Origin: JAVBKB01 sp031554275
Lineage (GTDB): Bacteria > Bacillota > Bacilli > JARBTR01
Reading direction: 5' to 3'
Length of the DNA stretch: 8,654 nt
Assembly (NCBI GenBank): GCA_031554275.1
Contig: JAVBKB010000033.1
Span: 1 to 8,654 of the forward strand
The notes under the pieces are model-generated. The model was not told the DNA's origin. It saw only the letters and a program-made list of their open reading frames with translations, and did no database searches. This document shows positions 1 through 6,929 of this stretch, piece by piece (the stretch's first letter is position 1; every line of letters starts with the position of its first letter). Position numbers and translations under genes: made by a program.

Positions 1-408
1 ACCATTCTTGAATGTGAGCTTTCCTTTGCCATCGTAATATCCATCTACAAAATCACCTTTATAATGATCACCTTGCTTATTAGTCATGTTAACTTCATGA
101 CCATTCACTGTAATAGTTTCGGTTGAAGCTTCTGTTGTCACTTCTGTTTTGACCTCTGTATTAGGTTTCGTATTGGTTTCTGCGGAAACTTCTGCTTTCG
201 GGTCTGAAGATTGTTCAGTTTGTTCACGATCATCCCCTGTCGTTGCGAAGAGCGCGCTACCCGTAGCTCCGAGCAACAAGCAACCACCAATTGCCACTAG
301 CAATATAAACCATCCTGGCTTCACTTTACTTCTTAAGAAAACACTGGCCACGCCAAAGATGATTGACAATACGAATAACACAATTCCTATTTCGCCTACC
401 TTACTCAT
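1..408 (-). CDS. Membrane protein with extracytoplasmic MORN repeat, C-terminus beyond window (partial)
   Basis: The frame runs without a stop from an ATG at 408-406 to the left edge: 136 visible residues, 3' end missing. A TGGAGGG Shine-Dalgarno (414-420) lies 5 nt upstream and decides the start. Residues 7-25 and 32-55 are two hydrophobic helices joined by a short basic loop (R26, K28, K30). By the positive-inside rule this puts the loop in the cytoplasm and both termini outside. Residues 57-98 are a Thr/Glu/Lys/Pro-rich linker of low complexity. From Y116 the chain reads YKGDFVDGYYDGKGKLTF, a textbook MORN repeat (Y-x-G-x-F-x-x-G-x-x-x-G-x-G), and more repeats may follow off the edge. MORN units form beta-hairpin strips, often tied to membrane lipid or protein contact. 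The specific function is unknown to me and no gene name is justified. The gene is divergent from secA across a 650-bp gap and probably transcribed from its own promoter. Confidence 0.85.
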   Translation of the reverse strand, partial: MSKVGEIGIVLFVLSIIFGVASVFLRSKVKPGWFILLVAIGGCLLLGATGSALFATTGDDREQTEQSSDPKAEVSAETNTKPNTEVKTEVTTEASTETITVNGHEVNMTNKQGDHYKGDFVDGYYDGKGKLTFKNG

Positions 409-465
409 TCTATCCCTCCAAAAAACCGTTTCGCTTTCTTTCGACAAAATTCTTGCTTATCTTTT

Positions 466-494
466 ACAATATATTTCATTTATGGTCCTGTCAA
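466..494 (-). promoter_or_regulatory. SigA-type promoter for the MORN membrane protein gene
   Basis: On the minus strand a perfect -35 TTGACA (489-494) is followed after 17 nt by TATTGT (466-471), a 4 of 6 match to TATAAT. This would start the transcript near 459 and leave a leader of about 50 nt carrying the TGGAGGG Shine-Dalgarno at 414-420. Spacing and position fit a vegetative sigma-70/SigA promoter. This is a motif match only. Confidence 0.6.
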
Positions 495-982
495 TTAATT
501 TACCATTTACGCAGAAAAAAATTGCAAATCCTTCATTTATGCAAATTTTTTCTTCGATTTCCTTTGTCCATTTTGGCTTTAGCGGCGATTAGGTTGATGT
601 AGCAGTTTGTTTCAAGCTGAGTAATCCTTTGACTCTTTTCCTACCAATGATGTAGGTTCGTTGCAATTTTTGATGGCTGGATGCATTGAAACTGTGCGAG
701 TCTAATTCAATTGCATTGAAGCACTTTAAATTCTGCTGGTTTTGTCAAGACTAATCTTTGTACTTAGCTACATCTTTGTTCTCGTGTTTGTATTTTTCAT
801 TAGAACCCACAGTCGCGATTTTGATGTTGCTGAGACTAATTTTCGTGAATGGTTAGATCATTTTTCATGTATTCCCATTTGAATTTTTTATTAGGACAAG
901 AAAATCATCAAACCCGCAATCCTTTTCCATTTTTACATTAGTCTCCCGTCACACTTACAAGGGTGTTTAGGGACACTTTGTA
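495..982. other. Gene-free AT-rich region between the MORN gene and secA
   Basis: No reading frame here has both a plausible ribosome binding site and protein-like composition. The plus strand is T-rich. The longest plausible plus-strand upstream frame is 30 codons (849-941), with an ATG but no Shine-Dalgarno. Minus-strand ATGs open only frames of about 10-21 codons. Short words recur (AGACTAAT at 748-755 and 833-840, inverted at 937-944) at a level that chance in AT-rich DNA could explain. An imperfect hairpin sits at 941-976. I recognise no RNA gene, riboswitch or mobile element. In many Bacillales hpf lies directly upstream of secA; no trace of it is visible here. Confidence 0.6.
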
Positions 983-1011
983 TTGTTTCGAAGTAGCTTT
1001 AATGGTAATAT
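983..1011 (+). promoter_or_regulatory. Candidate secA promoter with extended -10
   Basis: A weak -35 TTGTTT (983-988) is followed after 17 nt by TAATAT (1006-1011), which is preceded by TGG (1003-1005) and so gives an extended -10 of the TGn type that can compensate for a poor -35. Transcription would start near 1018, leaving a leader of about 40 nt before the secA ATG, with a CGGAG Shine-Dalgarno at 1045-1049. It is the best candidate I found close to secA, but it is only a motif match. Confidence 0.4.
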
Positions 1012-1058
1012 TATTGGGTTAGAGATATATTTTCACATAAGAAACGGAGTGTGCCTTT

Positions 1059-3560
1059 ATGGGCGTTATGGATTTAATTTGGGATGCGAATAAGCATGCC
1101 CTTAAGAAACTGGACAAAACCGCAAACAAAGTTGGCGCTTTAGCCGATGAAATGGAAAAGAAGTCTGATCAGGAGTTGAAGGATTATACCGAGATTTTTA
1201 AGCAACGCTTTCAAAATGGCGAATCCTTAGATGACATGTTGGTGGAAGCTTTTGCTGTTGTTCGAGAAGCTGCTAGACGTGCATTAGGTCTCTACCCTTT
1301 TCATGTGCAATTAATGGGTGCTATTGCACTACATGAAGGAAATATTGCCGAGATGAGAACTGGTGAGGGGAAAACGTTAACTTCAACTATGCCTGTTTAC
1401 TTGAATGCCATTACTGGTAAAGGTGTTCACGTCGTAACTGTCAATGAATACTTGGCAAATCGTGATCAGCACGAAATGGGAAAATTGTATGAGTTCCTTG
1501 GATTGACAGTAGGGCTTAACCTAAACTCGATGGATCAATCTGAAAAGCAAGAAGCTTATGCTTGTGACATTACTTACAGCACAAACAACGAATTAGGCTT
1601 TGACTATCTACGCGATAACATGGTGCTTTATAAGGAACGCAAAGTGCAGCGCCCCCTTTACTATGCAATCGTCGATGAGGTTGACTCCATCTTAATTGAT
1701 GAATCACGTACTCCATTGATTATTTCAGGTAATGCTGAGAAATCGAATCAACTGTACATTCAAGCAAATGCTTTTGTACGTACAATAGATAGAGATGTTG
1801 ATTTTACATTTGATGAAAAAACCAAGAGTGTGCTCTTAACAGATGAGGGAATGAGTAAAGTTGAGAAGGCATTCAAAATCGATAATTTATTTGATATTCG
1901 CAATGTAACTTTGAACCATCATATCAACCAAGCGCTACATGCCAATATCAGTATGCATTTGGATATTGATTATGTAGTCCAAGATGGTGAAATCATTATT
2001 GTTGACTCATTTACTGGACGTTTAATGCATGGTCGCCGATATAGTGAAGGTCTTCACCAAGCGATCGAGGCAAAAGAGGGACTGGATATTCAAAACGAAA
2101 CGATGACGCTTGCAACGATTACCTTTCAGAACTATTTCCGTATGTATGAGAAGTTAGCCGGGATGACGGGTACTGCAAAGACTGAGGAAGAAGAGTTCCG
2201 CAATATCTATAACATGAATGTTATTGCCATTCCGACTAACATGGATGTTATCCGTGAAGACAAGCCTGACTTGGTTTACGGTTCTATTGAAGCCAAATTC
2301 AATGCGGTTGCAGATGATGTTGCTGTTCGTTATCAAAATGGACAGCCTGTTCTACTCGGTACAGTTGCAATTGAAACTTCTGAGCATATTTCAAACCTGT
2401 TGAAAAAGCGCGGTGTGCCACACAATGTCTTGAACGCCAAGCAGCATGAGCGCGAGGCAGAAATCATTTTGAACGCTGGCCAAAAAGGTGCAATAACAAT
2501 TGCCACGAACATGGCTGGTCGTGGTACGGATATCAAGCTTGGTGAAGGTGTTCGCGAGGTTGGCGGCTTGGCAGTAATTGGTACAGAACGACATGAAAGT
2601 AGACGTATTGATAATCAGTTGCGTGGTCGTTCTGGACGTCAAGGTGATCCTGGTTATACACAGTTCTACCTTTCGCTTGACGATGAGCTGATGCGTCGTT
2701 TCGGTTCAGATAACATTCGCAACTTTATGTCACGGATGGGTATGAACGAAGGTGAGGCTATTCAAAGTAAAATGATTTCTCGTGCTGTAGAATCAGCACA
2801 AAAACGTGTTGAGGGTAATAACTTTGATGCCCGGAAGCAGCTGTTGCAATATGATGATGTCATTCGTCAACAACGTGAAATCATCTATACGCAACGGAAT
2901 GAAATCCTTGCTGGTGAAGATTTACGGAACATTGTTGAAAAAATGATGGAAACATCTGTCGCTCGTAATGTGCATGCTTTTCAAGCTGAAGCTGAAAGCG
3001 ATGAAGTGAACGTCAAAGCAATTCTCGATTATCTTCATGCGAATGTATTGGATGAATCAGAAATCACTCCTAGTGACATTGATGGCAAAAGTACCGAAGA
3101 GATTATTGAAGTCATCTTGGAAAAAGTGAATCAGCGTTATGACAAACGTGAACAGATGATGACCTCAGAACAGATGCGTGAGTTTGAAAAAGTAATCGTT
3201 TTGCGTTGCGTTGATACACGTTGGATGGAGCATATTGATAGTATGGATCAGCTTCGTCACGGGATCCACTTGCGTGCTTATGCGCAAGTAGACCCTCTTC
3301 GCGAATACCAATCTGAAGGCTTGAACATGTTTGAGCGGATGATTACTGCTATTGAAGATGAGATTACAAAATATATGATGAAGGCTGAAATCGTGAACAA
3401 CCTAGAGCGTCAAGAGGTTGTGAAAGCGAATGCAGTAACACCAAAGGATGGCGAAGAAATTAAACGCCAGCCAAAGAGAAATTCTGAGACTGCTGTTGGT
3501 CGAAATGATCCTTGTCCTTGTGGTAGCGGAAAGAAATACAAGCAATGCCACGGAAAATAG
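1059..3560 (+). CDS. secA: Preprotein translocase ATPase subunit SecA
   Basis: SecA is the cytoplasmic motor that binds preproteins and pushes them through SecYEG using ATP. The 833-residue product is full length for a Bacillales SecA. Nucleotide-binding fold 1 has Walker A MRTGEGKT (99-106) and the DEVD box (206-209), followed by SILIDESRTPLIISG; this last motif usually has Ala where Ser stands here (S216), a mild change. The preprotein-binding region contains FTGRLMHGRRYSEGLHQA (318-335). Nucleotide-binding fold 2 shows TNMAGRGTDIKLG (483-495) and the arginine-finger motif QLRGRSGRQGD (520-530). The helical scaffold and wing domains follow. The tail ends in the zinc-binding SEC-C motif, with C819, C821, C830 and H831 as ligands, which contacts SecB or ribosomes and lipid in relatives. 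The start is the ATG with CGGAG 9 nt upstream; M4 is a less likely alternative. It is transcribed alone or read only partly into prfB, because a terminator follows. Confidence 0.98.
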   Translation: MGVMDLIWDANKHALKKLDKTANKVGALADEMEKKSDQELKDYTEIFKQRFQNGESLDDMLVEAFAVVREAARRALGLYPFHVQLMGAIALHEGNIAEMRTGEGKTLTSTMPVYLNAITGKGVHVVTVNEYLANRDQHEMGKLYEFLGLTVGLNLNSMDQSEKQEAYACDITYSTNNELGFDYLRDNMVLYKERKVQRPLYYAIVDEVDSILIDESRTPLIISGNAEKSNQLYIQANAFVRTIDRDVDFTFDEKTKSVLLTDEGMSKVEKAFKIDNLFDIRNVTLNHHINQALHANISMHLDIDYVVQDGEIIIVDSFTGRLMHGRRYSEGLHQAIEAKEGLDIQNETMTLATITFQNYFRMYEKLAGMTGTAKTEEEEFRNIYNMNVIAIPTNMDVIREDKPDLVYGSIEAKFNAVADDVAVRYQNGQPVLLGTVAIETSEHISNLLKKRGVPHNVLNAKQHEREAEIILNAGQKGAITIATNMAGRGTDIKLGEGVREVGGLAVIGTERHESRRIDNQLRGRSGRQGDPGYTQFYLSLDDELMRRFGSDNIRNFMSRMGMNEGEAIQSKMISRAVESAQKRVEGNNFDARKQLLQYDDVIRQQREIIYTQRNEILAGEDLRNIVEKMMETSVARNVHAFQAEAESDEVNVKAILDYLHANVLDESEITPSDIDGKSTEEIIEVILEKVNQRYDKREQMMTSEQMREFEKVIVLRCVDTRWMEHIDSMDQLRHGIHLRAYAQVDPLREYQSEGLNMFERMITAIEDEITKYMMKAEIVNNLERQEVVKANAVTPKDGEEIKRQPKRNSETAVGRNDPCPCGSGKKYKQCHGK

Positions 3561-3901
3561 TGAGCAAATCAAGCTATTTTCGCAATCAAATTCAGTGACA
3601 ACTGGACGCGATAATCGTACAATTTCCATGAGAAAATAGTCGCTCAGTTTTCAAATAAGTACTGCGATAAGCACATGGTTTTCATGATAATAGATTTCTG
3701 TCATTCACACGATTTTCATGAACCCACACGATTCCCAGAAAAAGGTTGGCTACCGCCATCCTTTTTCAATCTAAACCTCAGCACGCATTAGCCTTAGCAA
3801 TGATGAGTTTTTCAGTCCAAGGTTCTAATGAAGTATTGGTTCTGAAGACTATTGCATAAGTTTAGTGGGTGATCGGGATTACAAACAAAGAGGAGATTCA
3901 T
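3561..3901. other. secA-prfB intergenic region with short local repeats
   Basis: This 341-bp gap contains no supportable gene. It holds the intrinsic terminator at 3738-3767 and, just before it, two interleaved 9-bp direct repeats: TTTTCATGA at 3679-3687 and 3713-3721, and CACACGATT at 3706-3714 and 3725-3733. A frame of 19 codons begins at 3800 but has no Shine-Dalgarno. The right end carries the prfB ribosome binding site AGGAG (3891-3895), 6 nt before its ATG. I could not identify a convincing prfB promoter between the terminator and the gene, although one would be expected. Confidence 0.6.
3738..3767 (+). terminator. Intrinsic terminator downstream of secA
   Basis: GAAAAAGG (3738-3745) pairs perfectly with CCTTTTTC (3760-3767). 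Inside, one T-T mismatch precedes TGGC/GCCA (3747-3750 with 3755-3758) closing a TACC tetraloop. The T5 run on the 3' arm supplies the U tract on the plus strand, and the A5 run on the 5' arm does the same for the minus strand, so it could act in both directions. It lies about 180 bp after the secA stop and 134 bp before the prfB start. Confidence 0.75.
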
Positions 3902-5003
3902 ATGGAGCTATCTGAGATTAGAAATGAGTTGGAACAAGCAAATATTAAACTAACTGAATTTAGGGGGTCTCTTTGACCTAGAGAATAAGGAAGCTCGCAT
4001 CAGTGAGCTTGACGAAATAATGTCTACACCGGATTTCTGGGACAGTCAGGAGAAAGCTCAGAAATTCATTTCTGAGTCCAATATATTGAAGGATCAAGTG
4101 CATGAGTTTCATGACCTTGTGGAAACACATGAGAATTTGGACATGGTCTTAGAGTTATTGAAGGAAGAACCCGATGTAGAATTGCAACAGGAACTTGAAA
4201 AGGATTTGGCAGAATTCACAGCAGCAATGAGTGCGTATGAGCTACAGCAGCTTTTAAGCGAACCCTATGACCAGAATAATGCTATCCTTGAGTTACATCC
4301 AGGTGCTGGGGGTACTGAATCGCAAGATTGGGGCTCGATGCTGCTACGAATGTACACCCGGTGGGCAGAGAAAAAAAGATTCAAAGTAGAAGTTCTTGAC
4401 TACTTAGCTGGTGATGAGGCAGGGATTAAATCTGTCACAATTTCAATTAAGGGACATAATGCTTATGGTTATTTGAAATCGGAAAAAGGTGTTCATCGGT
4501 TAGTACGTGTTTCACCGTTTGACTCTTCAGGACGCCGCCACACCTCATTTGTATCGTGTGAGGTTATGCCTGAATTAGATGATACGGTAACGGTAGATAT
4601 CCGCACTGAGGATTTGAAGGTTGATACTTATCGCGCAAGTGGAGCTGGCGGTCAACATATTAATACGACTGACTCTGCAATTCGAATCACACACTTACCA
4701 ACTGGTGTTGTTGTGACTTGCCAAACAGAGCGATCGCAATTGAAAAATCGCGACCGCGCAATGAGTATGCTCCAATCGAAATTGTTCCAGAAAAAGCTTG
4801 AAGAGCAGGAAAAGGAACTTGCAGAAATTCGTGGTGAGCAGAAAGAAATTGGTTGGGGCAGTCAAATTCGTTCCTATGTTTTTATGCCCTATCAACTAGT
4901 AAAGGATCATCGTACAGACGCAGAAATAGGAAATGTAAACAGCGTGATGGACGGCGAAATTGATCTTTTCATCAATGCCTATTTACGATTTAAAATGAAG
5001 TGA
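3902..5003 (+). CDS. prfB: Peptide chain release factor 2 (RF2), complete with +1 programmed frameshift
   Basis: RF2 recognises UGA and UAA in the ribosomal A site and triggers release of the finished peptide. Translation starts at ATG 3902 (AGGAG 6 nt upstream) and reads 24 codons, beginning MELSEIRNEL and ending FRGSL, to an in-frame TGA at 3974-3976. Slipping by +1 on CTT-T resumes at GAC 3975 and continues for 342 codons to TGA 5001-5003. The total is 366 residues, the usual RF2 length. In the shifted numbering the stop-recognition tripeptide SPF is at 204-206 and the catalytic GGQ at 249-251, inside RASGAGGQHINTTDSA. The N-terminal alpha-helical domain (about 1-110) includes the family signature STPDFWD just after the shift. 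ATG 4020 is an internal Met of the shifted frame, not the real start. It follows secA, as in other Bacillales, and precedes cccB. Regulation is autogenous: low RF2 favours the shift. Confidence 0.97.
3962..3977 (+). promoter_or_regulatory. prfB: prfB +1 programmed ribosomal frameshift site
   Basis: The site reads AGGGGGTCTCTTTGAC. An internal Shine-Dalgarno-like AGGGGG (3962-3967) sits 3 nt before the slippery codon CTT (3971-3973), which is followed by the in-frame stop TGA (3974-3976) and then C, the weak termination context. This has the same parts and spacing as the well-studied bacterial prfB site. When RF2 is scarce the ribosome pauses at TGA, slips from CUU to UUU and continues in the +1 frame. 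Both flanking frames encode conserved RF2 sequence, so this is not a sequencing error. Confidence 0.97.
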
Positions 5004-5174
5004 TCTTGTCACGAACCCAGTCTAAAACTCCTACTTCATGCTGATCACAGAGGTACGTAGAGCGCCTAACGAGATCATTTTTCGGATAAAACAGCCTATA
5101 AATGCCCCAAACTTTCAAGAATACTGGATATTCGACATCCCAAGCAAAGTGATTCCTCCATTCGATGCATATGA

Positions 5175-5204
5175 TTGTAGAATTTTTACGAAATAGCCTA
5201 TAAT
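5175..5204 (+). promoter_or_regulatory. SigA-type promoter for cccB
   Basis: A perfect TATAAT (5199-5204) is preceded, 18 nt upstream, by TTGTAG (5175-5180), a 4 of 6 match to TTGACA. Initiation near 5211 would give a leader of about 39 nt. This would let cccB be transcribed independently of prfB. The upstream gap (5004-5174) holds no gene that I can support. Confidence 0.6.
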
Positions 5205-5235
5205 TGCTATGAGTTTAAATCAACAATTACATGAA

Positions 5236-5241
5236 TGGAGG
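5236..5241 (+). promoter_or_regulatory. cccB ribosome binding site that fixes the start codon
   Basis: TGGAGG (5236-5241) lies 8 nt before ATG 5250. An in-frame ATG at 5235 overlaps this Shine-Dalgarno and would add only MEDFF ahead of the signal peptide, so the downstream ATG, giving MKKSLIS, is the true start. Confidence 0.85.
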
Positions 5242-5249
5242 ATTTTTTT

Positions 5250-5606
5250 ATGAAAAAAAGTCTAATTTCGGCAATCACTATTTTGACGAGTGTTTTGTTA
5301 TTAACAGCTTGTAGCGGTGAAAAAGACAATGCCACGGAGTCTCCGAAAACAAATGAACCAGCGAAAGAAACGATTGCCACTGAGACGACTGCAGATCCTG
5401 GTGAAACAATTGTCATGAAAAGCTGTGTGGGTTGTCATGGGAATCAATTGCAAGGAGCGCGAGGTCCATCCCTGCAGAAAATTGGTGCAGAGCATAGTAA
5501 AGACGAGATCAAAGACATCGTTACAAACGGAAAAGGTGCGATGCCGAAAATGCTTGAAGGTGAAGAAGCCGAGAAGGTAGCGGAATATTTATCGAAAAAG
5601 AAGTAA
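5250..5606 (+). CDS. cccB: Cytochrome c-551, membrane-anchored lipoprotein
   Basis: A small one-haem electron carrier that should pass electrons on the outer face of the membrane to a terminal oxidase such as a caa3-type enzyme. The 118-residue product starts with a lipoprotein signal peptide: MKK, a hydrophobic core to L18, and lipobox LTAC with C21 as the lipidated residue. Residues 22-50 form a Lys/Glu/Thr/Pro-rich flexible linker. The cytochrome domain carries the haem attachment motif CVGCH (C59, C62, H63), then GARGPSL (69-75). M98 in GAMPKM is the likely axial methionine ligand. Length, lipobox and position next to prfB match CccB of Bacillus subtilis. A different small class I cytochrome c is possible but less likely. 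The protein needs Sec export, lipidation and haem ligation, all outside the window except secA. It has its own promoter, and a hairpin terminator follows. Confidence 0.93.
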   Translation: MKKSLISAITILTSVLLLTACSGEKDNATESPKTNEPAKETIATETTADPGETIVMKSCVGCHGNQLQGARGPSLQKIGAEHSKDEIKDIVTNGKGAMPKMLEGEEAEKVAEYLSKKK

Positions 5607-5616
5607 ACAAATGAAA

Positions 5617-5663
5617 AAGCTGGCTCACTCCCATGAATTCTGTACACGGGAATGAGCCAACTT
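5617..5663. terminator. Bidirectional hairpin terminator between cccB and the convergent ABC operon
   Basis: The arm 5617-5632 pairs with 5648-5663 around a 15-nt loop: TGGCTCA/TGAGCCA then TCCC/GGGA, about 14 pairs. In the plus transcript there are two C-A mismatches (5628/5652 and 5620/5660); in the minus transcript the same positions are G-U wobbles, so the stem is more complete in that direction. On the minus side the stem runs into a U-rich tail (complement of 5606-5618). On the plus side a looser T-rich tail (5662-5676) follows. It lies 10 bp past the cccB stop and 31 bp past the permease stop. Confidence 0.75.
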
Positions 5664-5693
5664 ATCTATATTTTTGTAATCTACTTCAATCAA

Positions 5694-6929
5694 TTACTCA
5701 TATCGTAGCGCTTCGATCGGATTTAACTTAGATGCCTTGACTGCGGGAAGTAATCCAAAGACAATTCCAACAAAAATGGAAAATCCTAAGCCTGCAAGTA
5801 TTGCTTCAATCGAGAATACGGCCTGCCGATCCATAATATTCGCAATGATTTTGGTGGCACCGATACCTCCGAGTACACCTAATACTCCACCTAATAGGGT
5901 CAGGACAACTGCTTCGGTTAGAAACTGAAATAGAATCGTGCTTCGCTTAGCACCAAGTGCTTTCTTAATCCCAATTTCTCTCGTTCTCTCAGTAACGGAG
6001 ACCAACATGATATTCATGACCCCTATACCACCAACCAATAGAGATATACTAGCGATTCCGCCGAGTAATAACAAGACACCTCTCTGGAACTCTTCAATTT
6101 CTGCTTCAAAGTTTCCCATATCATATGTCCCAAAGACAAAGTCGGTTGGTTGAGGAATATCATTATTTAGTATCGCTGCTGCTTCATCAGCAACTTTTTT
6201 TAGGTCATCAGTTTTTTCTGTCTGAATTGTAATCGTGGGAGTTGCATCTAATGTGCCTGTGATAGATCTCCAATTATTCTTCGTGACATAACCAGTCCCC
6301 ATGTCTTTCCCATACATAGCCATCATATTATATTCTGCTGAAGTTTCCTTCAAAACACCTATCACAAGATAGGGTTGTCCAAACATTTCAACTAGTTTAC
6401 CCAACCCGTCATCCATTGGAAAGAGTGTGCTATATGCTGATTCATTTAAGATAATTGTTTGACCCATATGTTGATAGTCAAATTTATTAAAGGCGCGGCC
6501 CTTTAGTAGCTTCACCTCATTAATAAGAAAATAATCTCCATCCACAGCATAAATCTGGGAACTGCTATATTTCTCTTTGGAAAACACGTCACCATAACCA
6601 ATATAGTACACTGCAATGTTCTTTAATCCGGGAACTGTTCGTGCTTTATTGATAGTGTCCTTGGAGATGTCGTTCATGTAAGGTGGTGGTGTACTAGACA
6701 TCTCACCCTTGTACTCCATCTGAAATTGCATTTCAGGTCCGAACTCTAGATTAATCGTGTTATTCGATCCACCAAAGGCATTTTTTTTCATATCGTCAGT
6801 AACACCTTGAATAATACTTACAATTGCAATAATCGCTGCTATTCCAATGATTACACCAAGCATTGTTAGAATTGACCGCAATTTGTGGGACCAAATTGAT
6901 TGGAAGGAAAGACGCAGGTTTTCAATCAT
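5694..6929 (-). CDS. ABC transporter permease, FtsX/MacB family
   Basis: Membrane subunit of a tripartite export system, 411 residues, the usual size for MacB-type permeases lacking a fused ATPase. The N-terminus has the amphipathic stretch before the first helix (about 21-42, LGVIIGIAAIIAIVSII). Residues 43-283 form the extracytoplasmic MacB_PCD domain. Helices at about 284-308, 336-362 and 377-396 follow, with the FtsX motif VTERTREIGIKKALGAKR (312-329) in the cytoplasmic loop; this is the coupling segment to the ATPase. The end NPIEALRYE is typical. The extracytoplasmic domain has Met-rich spots (MQFQMEYKGEM, 68-77; YNMMAMYGKDM, 200-210). Its ATG overlaps the ATPase stop in an ATGA, and a GGGGGTGG stretch sits just upstream. 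It resembles YknZ of Bacillus subtilis, but the substrate cannot be read from sequence; peptide or toxin export and envelope stress defence are the known roles of relatives. Confidence 0.92.
   Translation of the reverse strand: MIENLRLSFQSIWSHKLRSILTMLGVIIGIAAIIAIVSIIQGVTDDMKKNAFGGSNNTINLEFGPEMQFQMEYKGEMSSTPPPYMNDISKDTINKARTVPGLKNIAVYYIGYGDVFSKEKYSSSQIYAVDGDYFLINEVKLLKGRAFNKFDYQHMGQTIILNESAYSTLFPMDDGLGKLVEMFGQPYLVIGVLKETSAEYNMMAMYGKDMGTGYVTKNNWRSITGTLDATPTITIQTEKTDDLKKVADEAAAILNNDIPQPTDFVFGTYDMGNFEAEIEEFQRGVLLLLGGIASISLLVGGIGVMNIMLVSVTERTREIGIKKALGAKRSTILFQFLTEAVVLTLLGGVLGVLGGIGATKIIANIMDRQAVFSIEAILAGLGFSIFVGIVFGLLPAVKASKLNPIEALRYE

Noticed and set aside
149..602. Plus-strand open frames of 147 and 79 codons at 149-592 and 363-602
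   Set aside because: They lie antisense to the MORN gene and over its promoter, lack a Shine-Dalgarno, and encode low-complexity Ser/Phe/Ile-rich sequence. The minus-strand frame has a start site and a recognisable domain.
849..941. 30-codon upstream frame before secA, considered as a SecM/MifM-like arrest peptide
   Set aside because: There is no ribosome binding site, no clear export signal followed by an arrest motif, and it lies upstream of the likely secA promoter, so it may not be on the secA transcript.
699..945. Recurring AGACTAAT / ATTAGTCT words, possible repeat array
   Set aside because: There are only a few octamers with irregular spacing and both orientations in AT-rich DNA, which is about what chance gives. 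There are no regular spacers as in a CRISPR array.
3553..3581. AT-rich 8-bp hairpin over the secA stop codon (GAAAATAG / CTATTTTC)
   Set aside because: It is nearly all A-T pairs, overlaps coding sequence and has no U tract. The terminator at 3738 is much stronger.
796..3832. 12-bp word TTCATTAGAACC at 796-807 repeated inverted at 3821-3832
   Set aside because: In a window of this size a few shared 12-mers are expected by chance, and similarity does not extend to either side.
3800..3859. 19-codon frame upstream of prfB, possible leader peptide
   Set aside because: It has no Shine-Dalgarno and no codon run or structure suggesting attenuation.
3974..3976. In-frame TGA in prfB as a pseudogene or selenocysteine codon
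   Set aside because: The surrounding bases match the classic RF2 frameshift site, and full-length RF2 continues in the +1 frame.
5001..5082. TGATCT (5001-5006) pairing with AGATCA (5072-5077) followed by T5, possible prfB terminator
   Set aside because: Only 6 pairs enclose a 65-nt loop without a convincing inner stem. It is too weak to annotate.
5235..5249. Upstream ATG start for cccB
   Set aside because: This ATG overlaps the Shine-Dalgarno and would place acidic residues before the Lys-Lys signal peptide start.
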